Source: Nodularia sphaerocarpa UHCC 0038 (GTDB lineage: Bacteria > Cyanobacteriota > Cyanobacteriia > Cyanobacteriales > Nostocaceae). From it: DNA of 64,000 nucleotides. Made by a program: the position numbers and the translations under genes. Each line of letters begins with the position of its first letter. Position 1 is the first letter of the stretch. The stretch spans positions 2,608,356 to 2,672,355 of the forward strand of contig NZ_CP060140.1 in the NCBI RefSeq assembly GCF_022376295.1. Reading direction: 5' to 3'. A model generated the notes under the pieces. The model was not told the DNA's origin, did no database searches, and worked only from the letters and a program-made list of their open reading frames with translations. Below are positions 37,562 to 47,075 of this stretch, in pieces.

Positions 37562-38257
37562 CTAACATCCCGAAAGCTCATTAGTCACAGAAGTGATTTG
37601 ACAAGGACGAAAAGACCTCCGATGCAGTCGTGAAGCCCCGTATTGTTGCAGCGCCGCCAAATGCTTGGGACTGCCATAGCCTTTGTTCTGGTGCAGATGA
37701 TAAAGGGGGTACTTTAATGCTAGACGCATAATCAAGTCATCGCGCCAAACCTTAGCGACAATACTAGCTGCTGCTATAGTAAGCGATCGCTCGTCTCCCT
37801 TCACCATTGTTTCTTGCCGCACTAACAAATCCTTCATGGGCTGATTACCATCAACTAAGCATAGCTGAGGACTGACTTTCAGTTTCAGCACAGCCCTCTT
37901 CATTGCCAACAGAGTCGCCTGCAAAATATTTATTTGGTCAATTTCCGCACTTGAAGCAAAACCAATCCTCCAGTCAGTGGCCATTCCACAAATTTGCGCT
38001 GCTAACTCAATTCTCCGAGAAGCAGACAGCTTCTTACTGTCCTTAATATCAGCTGCTATCAGTTTTGGCCAAGCACAAGCAGGCAAAATCACCGCCGCCG
38101 CAACGACAGGGCCAAATAGAGCGCCTCTCCCAACTTCATCTATCCCGGCAATCAACTGCGGAAAACCTGACGAACTGGAAGACAACTCTACCCAAATCGG
38201 TTCTGGCTGGAGAGGCGGTAAACAAATATCTGTTGCAGCTTCCTCACACTTCACCAT
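37562..38257 (-). CDS. rnhB: Ribonuclease HII
   Basis: The enzyme removes RNA from RNA-DNA hybrids and single ribonucleotides. The catalytic motif is IAGIDEVGRGALFGPVVAAAVIL (D and E of the active site), with further acids in LVDGNQPM and TIAAASIVAKVWRD. The N-terminal 37 residues are an extension. It begins 7 bases after the rne stop codon, on the same strand, so the two form an operon. Confidence 0.95.
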   Translation of the reverse strand: MVKCEEAATDICLPPLQPEPIWVELSSSSSGFPQLIAGIDEVGRGALFGPVVAAAVILPACAWPKLIAADIKDSKKLSASRRIELAAQICGMATDWRIGFASSAEIDQINILQATLLAMKRAVLKLKVSPQLCLVDGNQPMKDLLVRQETMVKGDERSLTIAAASIVAKVWRDDLIMRLALKYPLYHLHQNKGYGSPKHLAALQQYGASRLHRRSFRPCQITSVTNELSGC

Positions 38258-38264
38258 TAAACAG

Positions 38265-40415
38265 TTAATTATCCTCTCCTGTAGAAGAATCTGACTCTAG
38301 AGCGGAAGAACGACGACGACGGCGACGGTTAGCAGTAGAATTGATGTTGAGTGGACTTTCTTCCGATTGTGTTTCGGAACTAATCGGCTCGGTTGTATTT
38401 TTGAGCAAAGGCTTGAGTTCCAGTTCAACTTCTGAAGTGTTCACTTCAAGACTGGCTTCAGTATTTACCTCAGTATTTATCTCAGTATTGAGTGTTGTGA
38501 TTGTGGTGGAAGCTGAAGTAGATTCACTGGTGTTAGTTCTTTGAGCATCTGCGCCGATAATATTAATAATCACAGATTTGGGACTTTTCACCTCTTGATC
38601 TAATTTCAGCAAAGGAGAAACTCCCATCAATGCAAACACGTCTTGTTCCTCTAGGGTCATTTCTACATTTCTAATTTCCGGTGGCTCTACCACTGGTTTA
38701 ACAGGTTCAAGTTTGGTAACTTTGGTGGTGCGACTGATTCCGGCTGGGGTGCGCTCTGCTCTTTCCTGCCAACCTGATTTACCGAGGGTGGGCAAGGTAA
38801 TTTCTGGCCTGGCTGGTTCTAGTTCGGCTTCTACTTCGGCATCCAAGACTGGCTCATTGTCAAAACCTAGTGGTAGAGGAGTAACCCCGGTCTCGTCTTT
38901 GCCATTGGCTCCATTGATTCCCGTGCGACTACGACGAATGCGTTGACGACGTTTATTGTCCCCTGGTTCTTGATAGCTGGGATGGTTGATTAAATCCAAG
39001 GGACTCATCTGGGAATCACCATCGAATACTTCTCCAAAACTATCGTAAGTTTCTCGTGGTTCGGTGATGCGAGTGGTTGGCAAACGTGGTTCTTTATGAG
39101 GCAAAGATACCTTGGACTGACCGTAGCCGAGGTCAACACGTTCTGGTAAATCTGCTGTTGTCGGTAATCGGGTTTCTGTTTCTCCTGGCAAATGCATAAT
39201 ATGTCCCAAACCACCACAAGTTGGGCAAGTATGACCAAACAATTCGTAAACATTTTGACCTTGGCGTTTACGGGTCAGTTCTACTAGACCTAACTCTGTT
39301 AATTGGGCAATCTGAGGACGAGCTTTGTCGGCTTTGAGTGCTTTATTAAAATGTTCGAGAACTTGCAATTGGTCACGGCGAGACTCCATGTCAATGAAGT
39401 CAACGACTATGACACCGGCAATATTTCGCAGACGTAACTGACGAGCAATTTCGGTTGCAGCTTCGCAGTTTGTCCACAGAACTGTTTCTCTGGCTGTTGC
39501 TGAACGCGTGAAGGAACCGGAGTTGACATCGACGACCGTTAATGCTTCTGTCGGCTCTATGATAATATAACCTCCAGAAGGTAAGTCTACTCTGGGTTTG
39601 AGGGCTTCTTTAATTGCTGCACTGATGCGGAAATACTCTAAAATGGGAGAGCGATCGCGGTGATGGTCAATCAATACACCTTGTGGTGTTTGACCTCCAC
39701 TCCAGTTCTGCAAATAATGTTTAACTCGTTTCAAGCCTGTGCTAGAATCCACGACAATTCGATTCACGTCCGCACCGTACATATCCCGGAGAACGCGCTG
39801 AATGAAGTCATCATCCCGATTCAGCAGAGCTGGGGCGCGGGTGGAATGGGCTTCTTGCTGAATGGCTTCCCATTGCTTTTGCAAGAGTTCCAAATCTTCA
39901 ATGATGGCTTCTTCTGGTTTACCTTCGGCTTCGGTACGGACTAGCAAACCCATACCGGCGGGCTTAATCAATATGGCTAAAGCCCGCAAACGGTTGCGCT
40001 CACTTTCACTTTTAATCCGTCGGGATAAATTTACACCCCTACCATAAGGCATCAGCACTACATAGCGTCCAGGTGAGGTGATGTTCCCGGTCAGCCTTGG
40101 GCCTTTTGAGCCAGTGGGTTCTTTCATCACCTGCACCAACACTTTTTGCTGTGGTGCTAATAATTCCGTAATTGCGGCGGCGGTGCGCTTCAGCTTCAAT
40201 GGCCCCAAATCAGTTACATGAATAAAGCCGTTGCGCTCTGGGTCGCCGATATTGACAAAAGCGGCATCTATTCCAGGTAATACATTTTCTACGACACCCA
40301 AATAGACATCACCGATTTGGTGGTGACCGGTGGCGACAACCAATTCTTGTATTTGATCTTCAGAAAAGACGGCAGCAATTTGATGCTGTTCTGCGATGAT
40401 AATTTGCTTTGGCAT
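38265..40415 (-). CDS. rne: Ribonuclease E/G family endoribonuclease
   Basis: A compact 716-residue cyanobacterial RNase E. The S1 domain is at about residues 35-120 (GDVYLGVVENVLPGIDAAFV). The catalytic acidic residues lie in VVDVNSGSF and IVVDFIDMESRRDQ, and the zinc link is HTCPTCGGLGH. The C-terminal part is a disordered, Glu/Thr-rich tail ending in RRRRRRSSA (residues 697-705), the kind of motif described as a PNPase-binding site in Anabaena RNase E. It is followed by rnhB 7 bases later. A 661-base leader precedes it, GAGG sits before the ATG. Confidence 0.95.
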   Translation of the reverse strand: MPKQIIIAEQHQIAAVFSEDQIQELVVATGHHQIGDVYLGVVENVLPGIDAAFVNIGDPERNGFIHVTDLGPLKLKRTAAAITELLAPQQKVLVQVMKEPTGSKGPRLTGNITSPGRYVVLMPYGRGVNLSRRIKSESERNRLRALAILIKPAGMGLLVRTEAEGKPEEAIIEDLELLQKQWEAIQQEAHSTRAPALLNRDDDFIQRVLRDMYGADVNRIVVDSSTGLKRVKHYLQNWSGGQTPQGVLIDHHRDRSPILEYFRISAAIKEALKPRVDLPSGGYIIIEPTEALTVVDVNSGSFTRSATARETVLWTNCEAATEIARQLRLRNIAGVIVVDFIDMESRRDQLQVLEHFNKALKADKARPQIAQLTELGLVELTRKRQGQNVYELFGHTCPTCGGLGHIMHLPGETETRLPTTADLPERVDLGYGQSKVSLPHKEPRLPTTRITEPRETYDSFGEVFDGDSQMSPLDLINHPSYQEPGDNKRRQRIRRSRTGINGANGKDETGVTPLPLGFDNEPVLDAEVEAELEPARPEITLPTLGKSGWQERAERTPAGISRTTKVTKLEPVKPVVEPPEIRNVEMTLEEQDVFALMGVSPLLKLDQEVKSPKSVIINIIGADAQRTNTSESTSASTTITTLNTEINTEVNTEASLEVNTSEVELELKPLLKNTTEPISSETQSEESPLNINSTANRRRRRRSSALESDSSTGEDN

Positions 40416-41076
40416 TCAATTTCCTCAAAATTTGGCAGCACCAACTAGAGTCATGGAGGTTTGTTATACTCTTCGCCCCTGGGGTTCTGGAAAAGGCGCT
40501 GCTGATCATAAAAATTGTGACTTCTTTGCTCAAAATTAAAGAGCTATTCACTAAAGATTTGCGTTTACACGCCGGACTATTCCAAAACGCCTGATATTGT
40601 TTAAGCAAATAAATCAATTATCCGGCGTTGATATTTCATGCAATACCATCACTACATAGCGATTAGGCATTCAGCAGTTGTTTAAAAAGCATGGAGAAAA
40701 ACTTGCCGACGGGGCCTGTTGTTAAATTACTGGTTCACAAAGTAGCTATAGAATGAGTGGGTGTTCTTTAATCTGCCTCACCATTGGGACTTGGGCTTGT
40801 CTACGACACGCTCCGCGAACTTTCAGTGGAAGGCTGAGGGCTGATGTCATTGGCCGTTGGCGTTACGAAGTCAGGTAAAGCCCTTGTCTGGGATACAATC
40901 CTAGAATTTACACTCTGATATCTTGGCTTTCGCTCCCTGATTACCACCAGGTGTGAACCAGCTTATTTAATGCAGCGCCAGAAAATTCTCTTGATCTGAT
41001 TCTAACGCAACCGAGGGCATCAAACCCCATAATTATGCTCTGTCTGAGCAAGTACTAGCAAATTGCCCTTGGGCGA
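40416..41076. other. 661-base leader region of rne
   Basis: No credible ORF. The stretch upstream of rne is long and T-rich in the rne sense, which fits the long regulatory 5' leaders described for RNase E genes. An inverted-repeat-like GC-rich stretch lies near 40795-40860. I could not fix a promoter. Confidence 0.5.
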
Positions 41077-43698
41077 TTATACTCCTAAAAGTAGCTGATT
41101 GCGGTGAATGTGCAGGAGTTGAAATTCTACCCCTGCGACTATTTCCAGCATAGACAGGATTTGTTCAGGACGCAAGATCACACCATCATGGCGACAACTG
41201 CCGAGATAATGCAGGACAACTGTAGACTCGGCGACACTTGTCTTTGATTCTACTAAATCCAGTTCAAACAAGCGCTCGCGCAGATTTACGAGTTGGGTTT
41301 TGCCTGACTTGCTTGTTTTCTCCCACCACAACTCATCTCTGGTTTTGATTTCGTCAATCCAGAGTTGCCATTGTGCAGGTGTAACCGATGTCAATGCTGC
41401 TACCGTAATGCAATAATCTGCTGCTTCTATGACTTGGTTGGCTGCTGGTGCTTTTAAATCGATGGTAGCCACATTATATACAGGGATGTCTGTGGGCAGT
41501 TCTTGGAGTAATTTTTGCCGGAAAGTTTCAACTTCTACAAGCTGAGTTAACTCAAAATCCACAACTTCGCCACTGCTGGTAGCTCCTAAAGCTAAGGCAG
41601 AAGCGATCGCAATTCGGGGACCCGGATGAAAACCGCCAGTAAAGGCAATTGGTAAGCCTGCTCTGCGGATGACTCGATCAAACAGACGCATCAAATCCAA
41701 GTGACTCACCAAAGCCATTGTCCCTTGTTTGCCAAACCAGACGCGCACTCTTAATGCTCTAGTGGTGTTGGGGACAAAATTCCCGGTAAATTCTGGGATT
41801 GCTGGCGGCGGAATCACAATATTATGTCCAAAGTCTGTGCCGCAGACACCGCAGTGTGAGCAACCTTCAAAGGAGCAATCAGGTACTATTGCGGCTTCCA
41901 AAGCCAGTTTTAAGTCTTCCTGGAGCCATTTTTTATCAATACCTGTGTCAATATGATCCCAAGGCAGGGGAAGATTTAGGGAGTGGTCTGTGGTCTGTGG
42001 GGAGGATAAAGAAACTTCTGACTGCTGAACATCAAAGAGATTCCACTCGCCCTGTTCGATGAGACGGTATTTCCAATCTAGACCAGCTTCGGCAATGGCT
42101 GTTTCCCAAGCACCAAAAGCTGCATCTAAGTTTTCATACCAGGAATCCATACCAGCCCCCAATTCCCAAGCGCGACGGACGACTTTCCCTAAAGAGCGAT
42201 CGCCTCTGCCGACAAAATCTTCCATTGCGGAAATGCGGACATCGGTAAAATTCACCTTTACACCCCTGAAGCGGCGAAATTCTTGCCTGAGCAGGTTTTG
42301 TTTGCGTTTGAACTCTGTAGTCGAAACAGAATGCCACTGAAAAGGGGTATGGGGCTTGGGTGTGAAGTTAGAAATGGTCAAGTTAAAGTTTAAAGGTTTT
42401 CTACCTCTGCCCCGACACTCTTGTTGTAGCCAACTGACAGTTTCGGCAATGCCCACAACATCTGTATCGGTTTCGCCAGGCAAGCCAATCATGAAATATA
42501 ACTTGATTTTATCCCAGCCTTGTTCCCAGGCGGTCTTCACACCTCTGAGTAATTCTTCATTCGTTAAGCCCTTATTTACAATGTCCCGCATTCTTTGCGT
42601 ACCTGCTTCCGGCGCAAAAGTCAATCCCCCCTGCCTTGTTCCACCCAGAATATTGGCAATATTTTCATCAAATCTATCCACCCGTTGACTGGGAAGAGTC
42701 AGGGAAATATTTTCGTTTTTTAACCGATTTTTGATTTCCATCCCTACGGCTGGTAAGGACAAATAATCAGAACAACTCAGGGATAACAAGGAAAACTCAT
42801 TGTAACCAGTTGCTTGCATTCCGGCTTCAATTGCTGCTACCACCTGCTCAGGTTCCACATCCCTGGCTGGACGAGTCAGCATTCCTGGTTGACAAAAACG
42901 ACAACCACGAGTACAACCCCGGCGAATTTCCATCGTCAGGCGGTCATGGACTGTCTCGACATAAGGAACTAAGCCTATAGAATAAGCGGGGATGGGGGTT
43001 GCTACCCGGCGCAGAATCCGTTTAGGCACATCTGGGCGGACAGGTTGAACTGAGCCATCGGTGGCCATATCGTAAAACTGAGGGACATATACCCCTGGAA
43101 TCTGTGCCAAATCCAGGAGCAAATTTTCTCGGTTGAGTTTGGCTTTTTTGCCTTCTTCCAAGACTAGACCAATTTCTGGGAGTAATTCTTCCCCATCTCC
43201 GAGGGCGAAAAAGTCAAAGAAATCGGCATAAGGTTCAGGATTTGATGTTGCTGTCTGACCCCCGGCAAAAATTAACGGGTAGTTCCCATCGGCTCTTTCT
43301 GCCCAGGTGAGGGGAATTCCCGCCAAATCCAACATTTCCAGGATATTAGTGGCTCCCAGTTCGTAACTGAGACTAAAACCCAAAATGTCAAATTCCTGGA
43401 GCGATCGCTTTGATTCTACGGCAAACAACGGTGTCTTAGTAGTTCGCAGTTTAGCCGCCAGGTCAGCACCTGGTAGATAAGAGCGATCGCACAATTGCTG
43501 AGGCTGGGCATTCAAAATGTTATAGAGAATGATATGCCCTAAGTTGGAAGATCCGACTTCATACACTTCTGGGTAGGTTAACGCCCAGCGTATCGTTGCC
43601 GTATTCCAAGGTTTATGTACTGCTAGGCGTTCGTTACCCAGGTAACGCGCGGGCTTTAAAATATCCGGTGTGATTAATTTTTCAACTGCAACAGCCAC
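41077..43698 (-). CDS. B12-binding-type radical SAM protein with C-terminal DUF2344 domain
   Basis: An 873-residue protein. Residues 1-230 form a Rossmann-type, B12-binding-like domain; the radical SAM motif CTRGCRFC has C262, C266 and C269. The segment from about 640 onward (RVRVWFGKQGTMALVSHLDLMRLFDRV) is a DUF2344 domain; the two are encoded as separate proteins in some bacteria. The cobalamin-type ligand motif is not obvious. It probably modifies an RNA or protein, but no substrate is known from sequence. A single-gene unit. Confidence 0.88.
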   Translation of the reverse strand: MAVAVEKLITPDILKPARYLGNERLAVHKPWNTATIRWALTYPEVYEVGSSNLGHIILYNILNAQPQQLCDRSYLPGADLAAKLRTTKTPLFAVESKRSLQEFDILGFSLSYELGATNILEMLDLAGIPLTWAERADGNYPLIFAGGQTATSNPEPYADFFDFFALGDGEELLPEIGLVLEEGKKAKLNRENLLLDLAQIPGVYVPQFYDMATDGSVQPVRPDVPKRILRRVATPIPAYSIGLVPYVETVHDRLTMEIRRGCTRGCRFCQPGMLTRPARDVEPEQVVAAIEAGMQATGYNEFSLLSLSCSDYLSLPAVGMEIKNRLKNENISLTLPSQRVDRFDENIANILGGTRQGGLTFAPEAGTQRMRDIVNKGLTNEELLRGVKTAWEQGWDKIKLYFMIGLPGETDTDVVGIAETVSWLQQECRGRGRKPLNFNLTISNFTPKPHTPFQWHSVSTTEFKRKQNLLRQEFRRFRGVKVNFTDVRISAMEDFVGRGDRSLGKVVRRAWELGAGMDSWYENLDAAFGAWETAIAEAGLDWKYRLIEQGEWNLFDVQQSEVSLSSPQTTDHSLNLPLPWDHIDTGIDKKWLQEDLKLALEAAIVPDCSFEGCSHCGVCGTDFGHNIVIPPPAIPEFTGNFVPNTTRALRVRVWFGKQGTMALVSHLDLMRLFDRVIRRAGLPIAFTGGFHPGPRIAIASALALGATSSGEVVDFELTQLVEVETFRQKLLQELPTDIPVYNVATIDLKAPAANQVIEAADYCITVAALTSVTPAQWQLWIDEIKTRDELWWEKTSKSGKTQLVNLRERLFELDLVESKTSVAESTVVLHYLGSCRHDGVILRPEQILSMLEIVAGVEFQLLHIHRNQLLLGV

Positions 43699-44351
43699 TA
43701 TGCTATCTTCTAGCTACCTTAATTACAGCTTATCCACTCTAACTTAGCATTGATTTAGGCTTTTCAGTGGAATTGGTCGCTGCAAATTACAACTCCTTTA
43801 CACAAATTTACTTTTCGCCTGTTGATGCACATTATCTGCTATAGCACAACTTGAATTTTTATTTAAAATCTAAAATTGTATTACAGCCTCATCTAATTAG
43901 AATTATTGAATCTTCAATCAGAGATTTCTGGGAACATAAACTGTTTTTTCTGAGCTTGATCGAACTTTTCCGGTGTCTTTGCTAAATCTTTATGACTTTC
44001 ATGGGTCTGTTTAAAGATTGTCATAAATACAGGATAAAATGTATTCATATATACTTTTTTTCCAACCCAGTTCTCAAACAATCTACATAGACCGCCATTG
44101 AGCCGAGAAATCAGCCGTAACTTTGCTGACAAAGCCTACTAAGTCCATAATTACAGCTAATTTAGCCAATTCGCAGTTGTAGATTCAAAAACTTTTCTTC
44201 ATCCTGGCTAGGGTTGCATACCAAAGTTAATCACAAATTATTTATCCAATTCTTTAGTGATATAGATCACACAAATACAGGAACTTAGATCACATTTTAT
44301 ACCAATCAATATCTTGGATAATCATGATCATATATAATTGGTTTATTAGTT
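43699..44351. other. 650-base spacer
   Basis: Apart from a doubtful small ORF at 43914-44132, I see only AT-rich sequence that should contain the promoters of the radical SAM gene and the 66-residue gene. Confidence 0.5.
43914..44132 (-). CDS. Doubtful small ORF (72 residues)
   Basis: The reading frame encodes a basic helix-rich peptide with a possible internal start at MNTFYPVFMTIFKQ. It has no recognised domain, sits in an AT-rich spacer and shows no clear ribosome-binding site. I keep it only because its composition is not obviously random. Confidence 0.2.
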   Translation of the reverse strand: MSAKLRLISRLNGGLCRLFENWVGKKVYMNTFYPVFMTIFKQTHESHKDLAKTPEKFDQAQKKQFMFPEISD

Positions 44352-44552
44352 ATGAGAACTAAGTACGTTATTCGTCAATTGGTAGAAAAAGCGCTCGACA
44401 TTAAAAAATTAACACCCGAAATCGAAAATGAAATCAATTCGGAACTGACTCAATTGGGACACATTTCTGATGTTGACTATGAAGCTTTAGAATTATTAAT
44501 GGCAGAAATGGATGCTGGTCGAATTAAGTTAGTACCTAGTTGGGGATATTAA
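44352..44552 (+). CDS. Small acidic protein (66 residues)
   Basis: The ATG at 44352 gives MRTKYVIRQLVEKALDIKKL, then EIENEINSELTQLGHISDVDYEALELLMAEMDAG and a PSWGY C-terminus. It is helix-rich and soluble with no cysteine. The clean start, codon use and position make it likely to be real. I do not recognise the family. Confidence 0.6.
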   Translation: MRTKYVIRQLVEKALDIKKLTPEIENEINSELTQLGHISDVDYEALELLMAEMDAGRIKLVPSWGY

Positions 44553-44764
44553 TCCTGATTTTGGCACTGAAATTTAATTGTGATAAAAAACCTAATTTTG
44601 ACCATAAATAGCCAAATTAAGCCTTAAATATAGATTAAGAGCAGTGCTGATAGCCGCCCCGATCTGATTGCTGGTATTTTTTAGTTAACTTTATTATTTA
44701 TCTCACCAGTGTGGCGTAAACTGTGCTAATGAGCATCCACAATTTGCATTAGTAGTAAACCGCC

Positions 44765-45937
44765 ATGCAGCCCGCTAAACGTTTAGAAAAAATTCCTCCC
44801 TATTTGTTTGCTGAAATTAACCGCAAGCGGGAACAACTTCTGGCGCAGGGAGTTGATATCATTAATCTGGCACTGGGCGATCCAGATAAACAGACTCCGG
44901 CTCATATTCTTCAGGCTATGCATCAAGCAGTTGATGATGCTTCCACCCATAATTACCCACCTTATCAGGGGACGACAGAATTTCGGCAAGCGGCGGTTAA
45001 TTGGATGGAACGTCGGTTTGGAGTGACAGGGTTAAATCCAGAGACAGAGGTTATCTCTTCCATTGGTTCCAAAGAAGCAATACACAACACATTCTTAGCT
45101 TTTGTAGAAGCGGGAGACTATACTCTCATCCCAGATCCTGGTTATCCTGTGTATCAGACTGCCACAATTTTCGCTGGTGGTGAACCTTATACTATGCCTT
45201 TGAAGGCAGAAAATAATTTTTTACCTGACTTAAATACGATTCCTGAAGAAATCGCTCGTAAGGCCAAATTATTGTGGATTAATTATCCCAATAATCCCAC
45301 TGGAGCCTTAGCTAGTTTAGAATTTTTTGAGGAATTGGTAGCTTTTTGCAAGCAGTATAATATTTTGCTCTGCCATGATCATGCTTACGCAGAAATGGCT
45401 TATGATGGCTATAAACCACCGAGTGTCTTGCAAGTTCGGGGTGCAAAAGATATAGCCATTGAGTTTCACAGTTTGTCTAAGTCGTATAATATGACAGGCT
45501 GGCGCATTGGCTTTGTAGTTGGTAACGCCATTGGTATTCAAGCTTTGAGACAGGTAAAAAGCAACGTCGATTCTGGAGTATTTAAGGCGATTCAAAAAGC
45601 AGCGATCGCCGCTTATTCTACCAGTGAAGCAGAACTTCAAGCATTAATGTCAGTTTACCAAAAGCGTCGTGACATCATCGTGGAAGGATTACAATCTCTG
45701 GGCTGGCCAATTGAACCTCCCAAAGCGACACTTTACGTCTGGGTACCTGTACCACCCAAATATTCCTCAACAGAATTTGTCTCCCTATTACTTGACAAAT
45801 GTGGCATTATGGTTCCTCCAGGGAATGGTTATGGTGCAGCCGGCGAAGGCTTTTTCCGAATTGCACTCACCATTCCCGAACAGCGAATGCATGAAGCCAT
45901 TCAACGCCTCCGAGATGCTGGTATTCGTTACGTTTGA
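44765..45937 (+). CDS. LL-diaminopimelate aminotransferase-like protein
   Basis: A fold-type I PLP aminotransferase of 390 residues. The PLP lysine is K239 in SLSKSYNMTGWRIGF; NYPNNPTGA and DPGYPVYQ bind PLP and substrate, and the C-terminal arginine is in FFRIALTI. The family makes LL-diaminopimelate from tetrahydrodipicolinate in cyanobacteria and plants; a second cyanobacterial paralogue exists, so this copy may serve another aminotransfer. It is a single gene. Confidence 0.75.
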   Translation: MQPAKRLEKIPPYLFAEINRKREQLLAQGVDIINLALGDPDKQTPAHILQAMHQAVDDASTHNYPPYQGTTEFRQAAVNWMERRFGVTGLNPETEVISSIGSKEAIHNTFLAFVEAGDYTLIPDPGYPVYQTATIFAGGEPYTMPLKAENNFLPDLNTIPEEIARKAKLLWINYPNNPTGALASLEFFEELVAFCKQYNILLCHDHAYAEMAYDGYKPPSVLQVRGAKDIAIEFHSLSKSYNMTGWRIGFVVGNAIGIQALRQVKSNVDSGVFKAIQKAAIAAYSTSEAELQALMSVYQKRRDIIVEGLQSLGWPIEPPKATLYVWVPVPPKYSSTEFVSLLLDKCGIMVPPGNGYGAAGEGFFRIALTIPEQRMHEAIQRLRDAGIRYV

Positions 45938-45940
45938 TTA

Positions 45941-46082
45941 GTCATTAGTCAATCAATTTTAGATTTTAGATTTTAGATTTTAGATTTTGGATTAGACTGC
46001 AATCTAAAATACTCGCTGTGCTGCGTACGCTTCGCTAACGCTTTCTCCAAAATCCAAAATTCTTTACGGACTACTCCCCACT
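45941..46082. repeat. Dispersed repeat, copy 2 (inverted relative to copy 1)
   Basis: The reverse complement matches 27671-27810 nearly base for base, with a slightly longer TAAAATC tract. Its left end follows the aminotransferase stop. Its right end overlaps the last codons and stop of the gene at 46071-46427. Confidence 0.85.
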
Positions 46083-46427
46083 CTCTACTCCCTCTTGATA
46101 AGCTTGCCAAATTTGGTGAATAAATTGATTAAATTGCAATTTAGCGGCTGAATCAGGTTCGGTTTTTGGTTCTTTTGCCAAAACTTGACTCAAGAGGGTA
46201 ATAACTTCTGTATCAAAGGCTGGTCGAAATAATTGTACAGGCCAAAGCAAATCAGACGCATCTCGCATATCCGTAACGATTTGTGATTCTTCAGTAAAGC
46301 TGACTAGCAGCAAGGGACGCACCCAGCACAACTGACGAGAAACCACTACTTGGATGACTTCTGCAAACAGATTCCTGTCACTATGGTCTAAAGATACAAT
46401 TTGTCCTGGTTGAAAGTCTAAGCTCAT
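46071..46427 (-). CDS. Conserved hypothetical protein, C-terminus in a repeat
   Basis: I prefer ATG 46427 (MSLDFQPGQIVSLDHSDRNL) to 46511, because the intervening Cys-rich segment looks like leader sequence. The product of 118 residues is beta-rich and resembles small cyanobacterial proteins of unknown function. The last residues (ESGE) and the stop are encoded inside the dispersed repeat at 45941-46082, so this C-terminus may be new or truncated compared with homologues. Confidence 0.55.
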   Translation of the reverse strand: MSLDFQPGQIVSLDHSDRNLFAEVIQVVVSRQLCWVRPLLLVSFTEESQIVTDMRDASDLLWPVQLFRPAFDTEVITLLSQVLAKEPKTEPDSAAKLQFNQFIHQIWQAYQEGVESGE

Positions 46428-46706
46428 GTTCACACAGTTGGGACAGTGGCAAGCAAAGATTTTTTGCAGCTTCTTTGATTCTAAAAGCGAAAATGCTCCA
46501 CCTTTACACAAAAATATTTTAAAATTAAAATATCACTGTTAAGCCTGTCAGGTATTGGGACTTTTGCGCGAAACTACTTCGGTCGAAAAGCATTCCCCTG
46601 CCATCAGGTTTCTATGGGAATGTTATAACATTGAGTAAATAACTGTTAAGTAAATGCTCAACAGTTATTCAGTTGTAGTACATCATCGCATAAAAAGCAT
46701 AGAGCC

Positions 46707-46988
46707 GTGTCAGTCGAAACTATTGAAAAGCCTTCCACGTCCCGCAAGCTCGCGCCTCGCTACCGCGTTTTGATCCATAATGACGACTATAATTCTATGG
46801 AACACGTGGTGCAGTCACTATTAACCACAGTACCGAGCCTTACTCAGCCCCAAGCTGTGAGCATTATGATGGAAGCCCATACTAATGGGCTAGCTTTAGT
46901 CATTACTTGTGAGCAAGAACACGCTGAGTTTTATTGCGAAACATTAAAAAGTCATGGTTTAAGCAGCACAATTGAACCTGAAGAATAA
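46707..46988 (+). CDS. clpS: ClpS adaptor of the Clp protease
   Basis: A 93-residue protein starting at GTG 46707. The core RYRVLIHNDDYNSMEHVVQSL is the ClpS fold in which N-end-rule residues are bound, followed by a MMEAHTNG helix. ClpS hands N-degron substrates to ClpC/ClpA. The N-terminal 15 residues are a flexible tail. It precedes the CPBP gene by 87 bases on the same strand. Confidence 0.85.
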   Translation: MSVETIEKPSTSRKLAPRYRVLIHNDDYNSMEHVVQSLLTTVPSLTQPQAVSIMMEAHTNGLALVITCEQEHAEFYCETLKSHGLSSTIEPEE

Positions 46989-47075
46989 CTAAAAATATTG
47001 TCTAGTGAAGGAAGATCAGACAAAGATATTGCCTCTAACTTGTGACTTTTATTTTGTCCTCTTCCTCAGTTTCAC

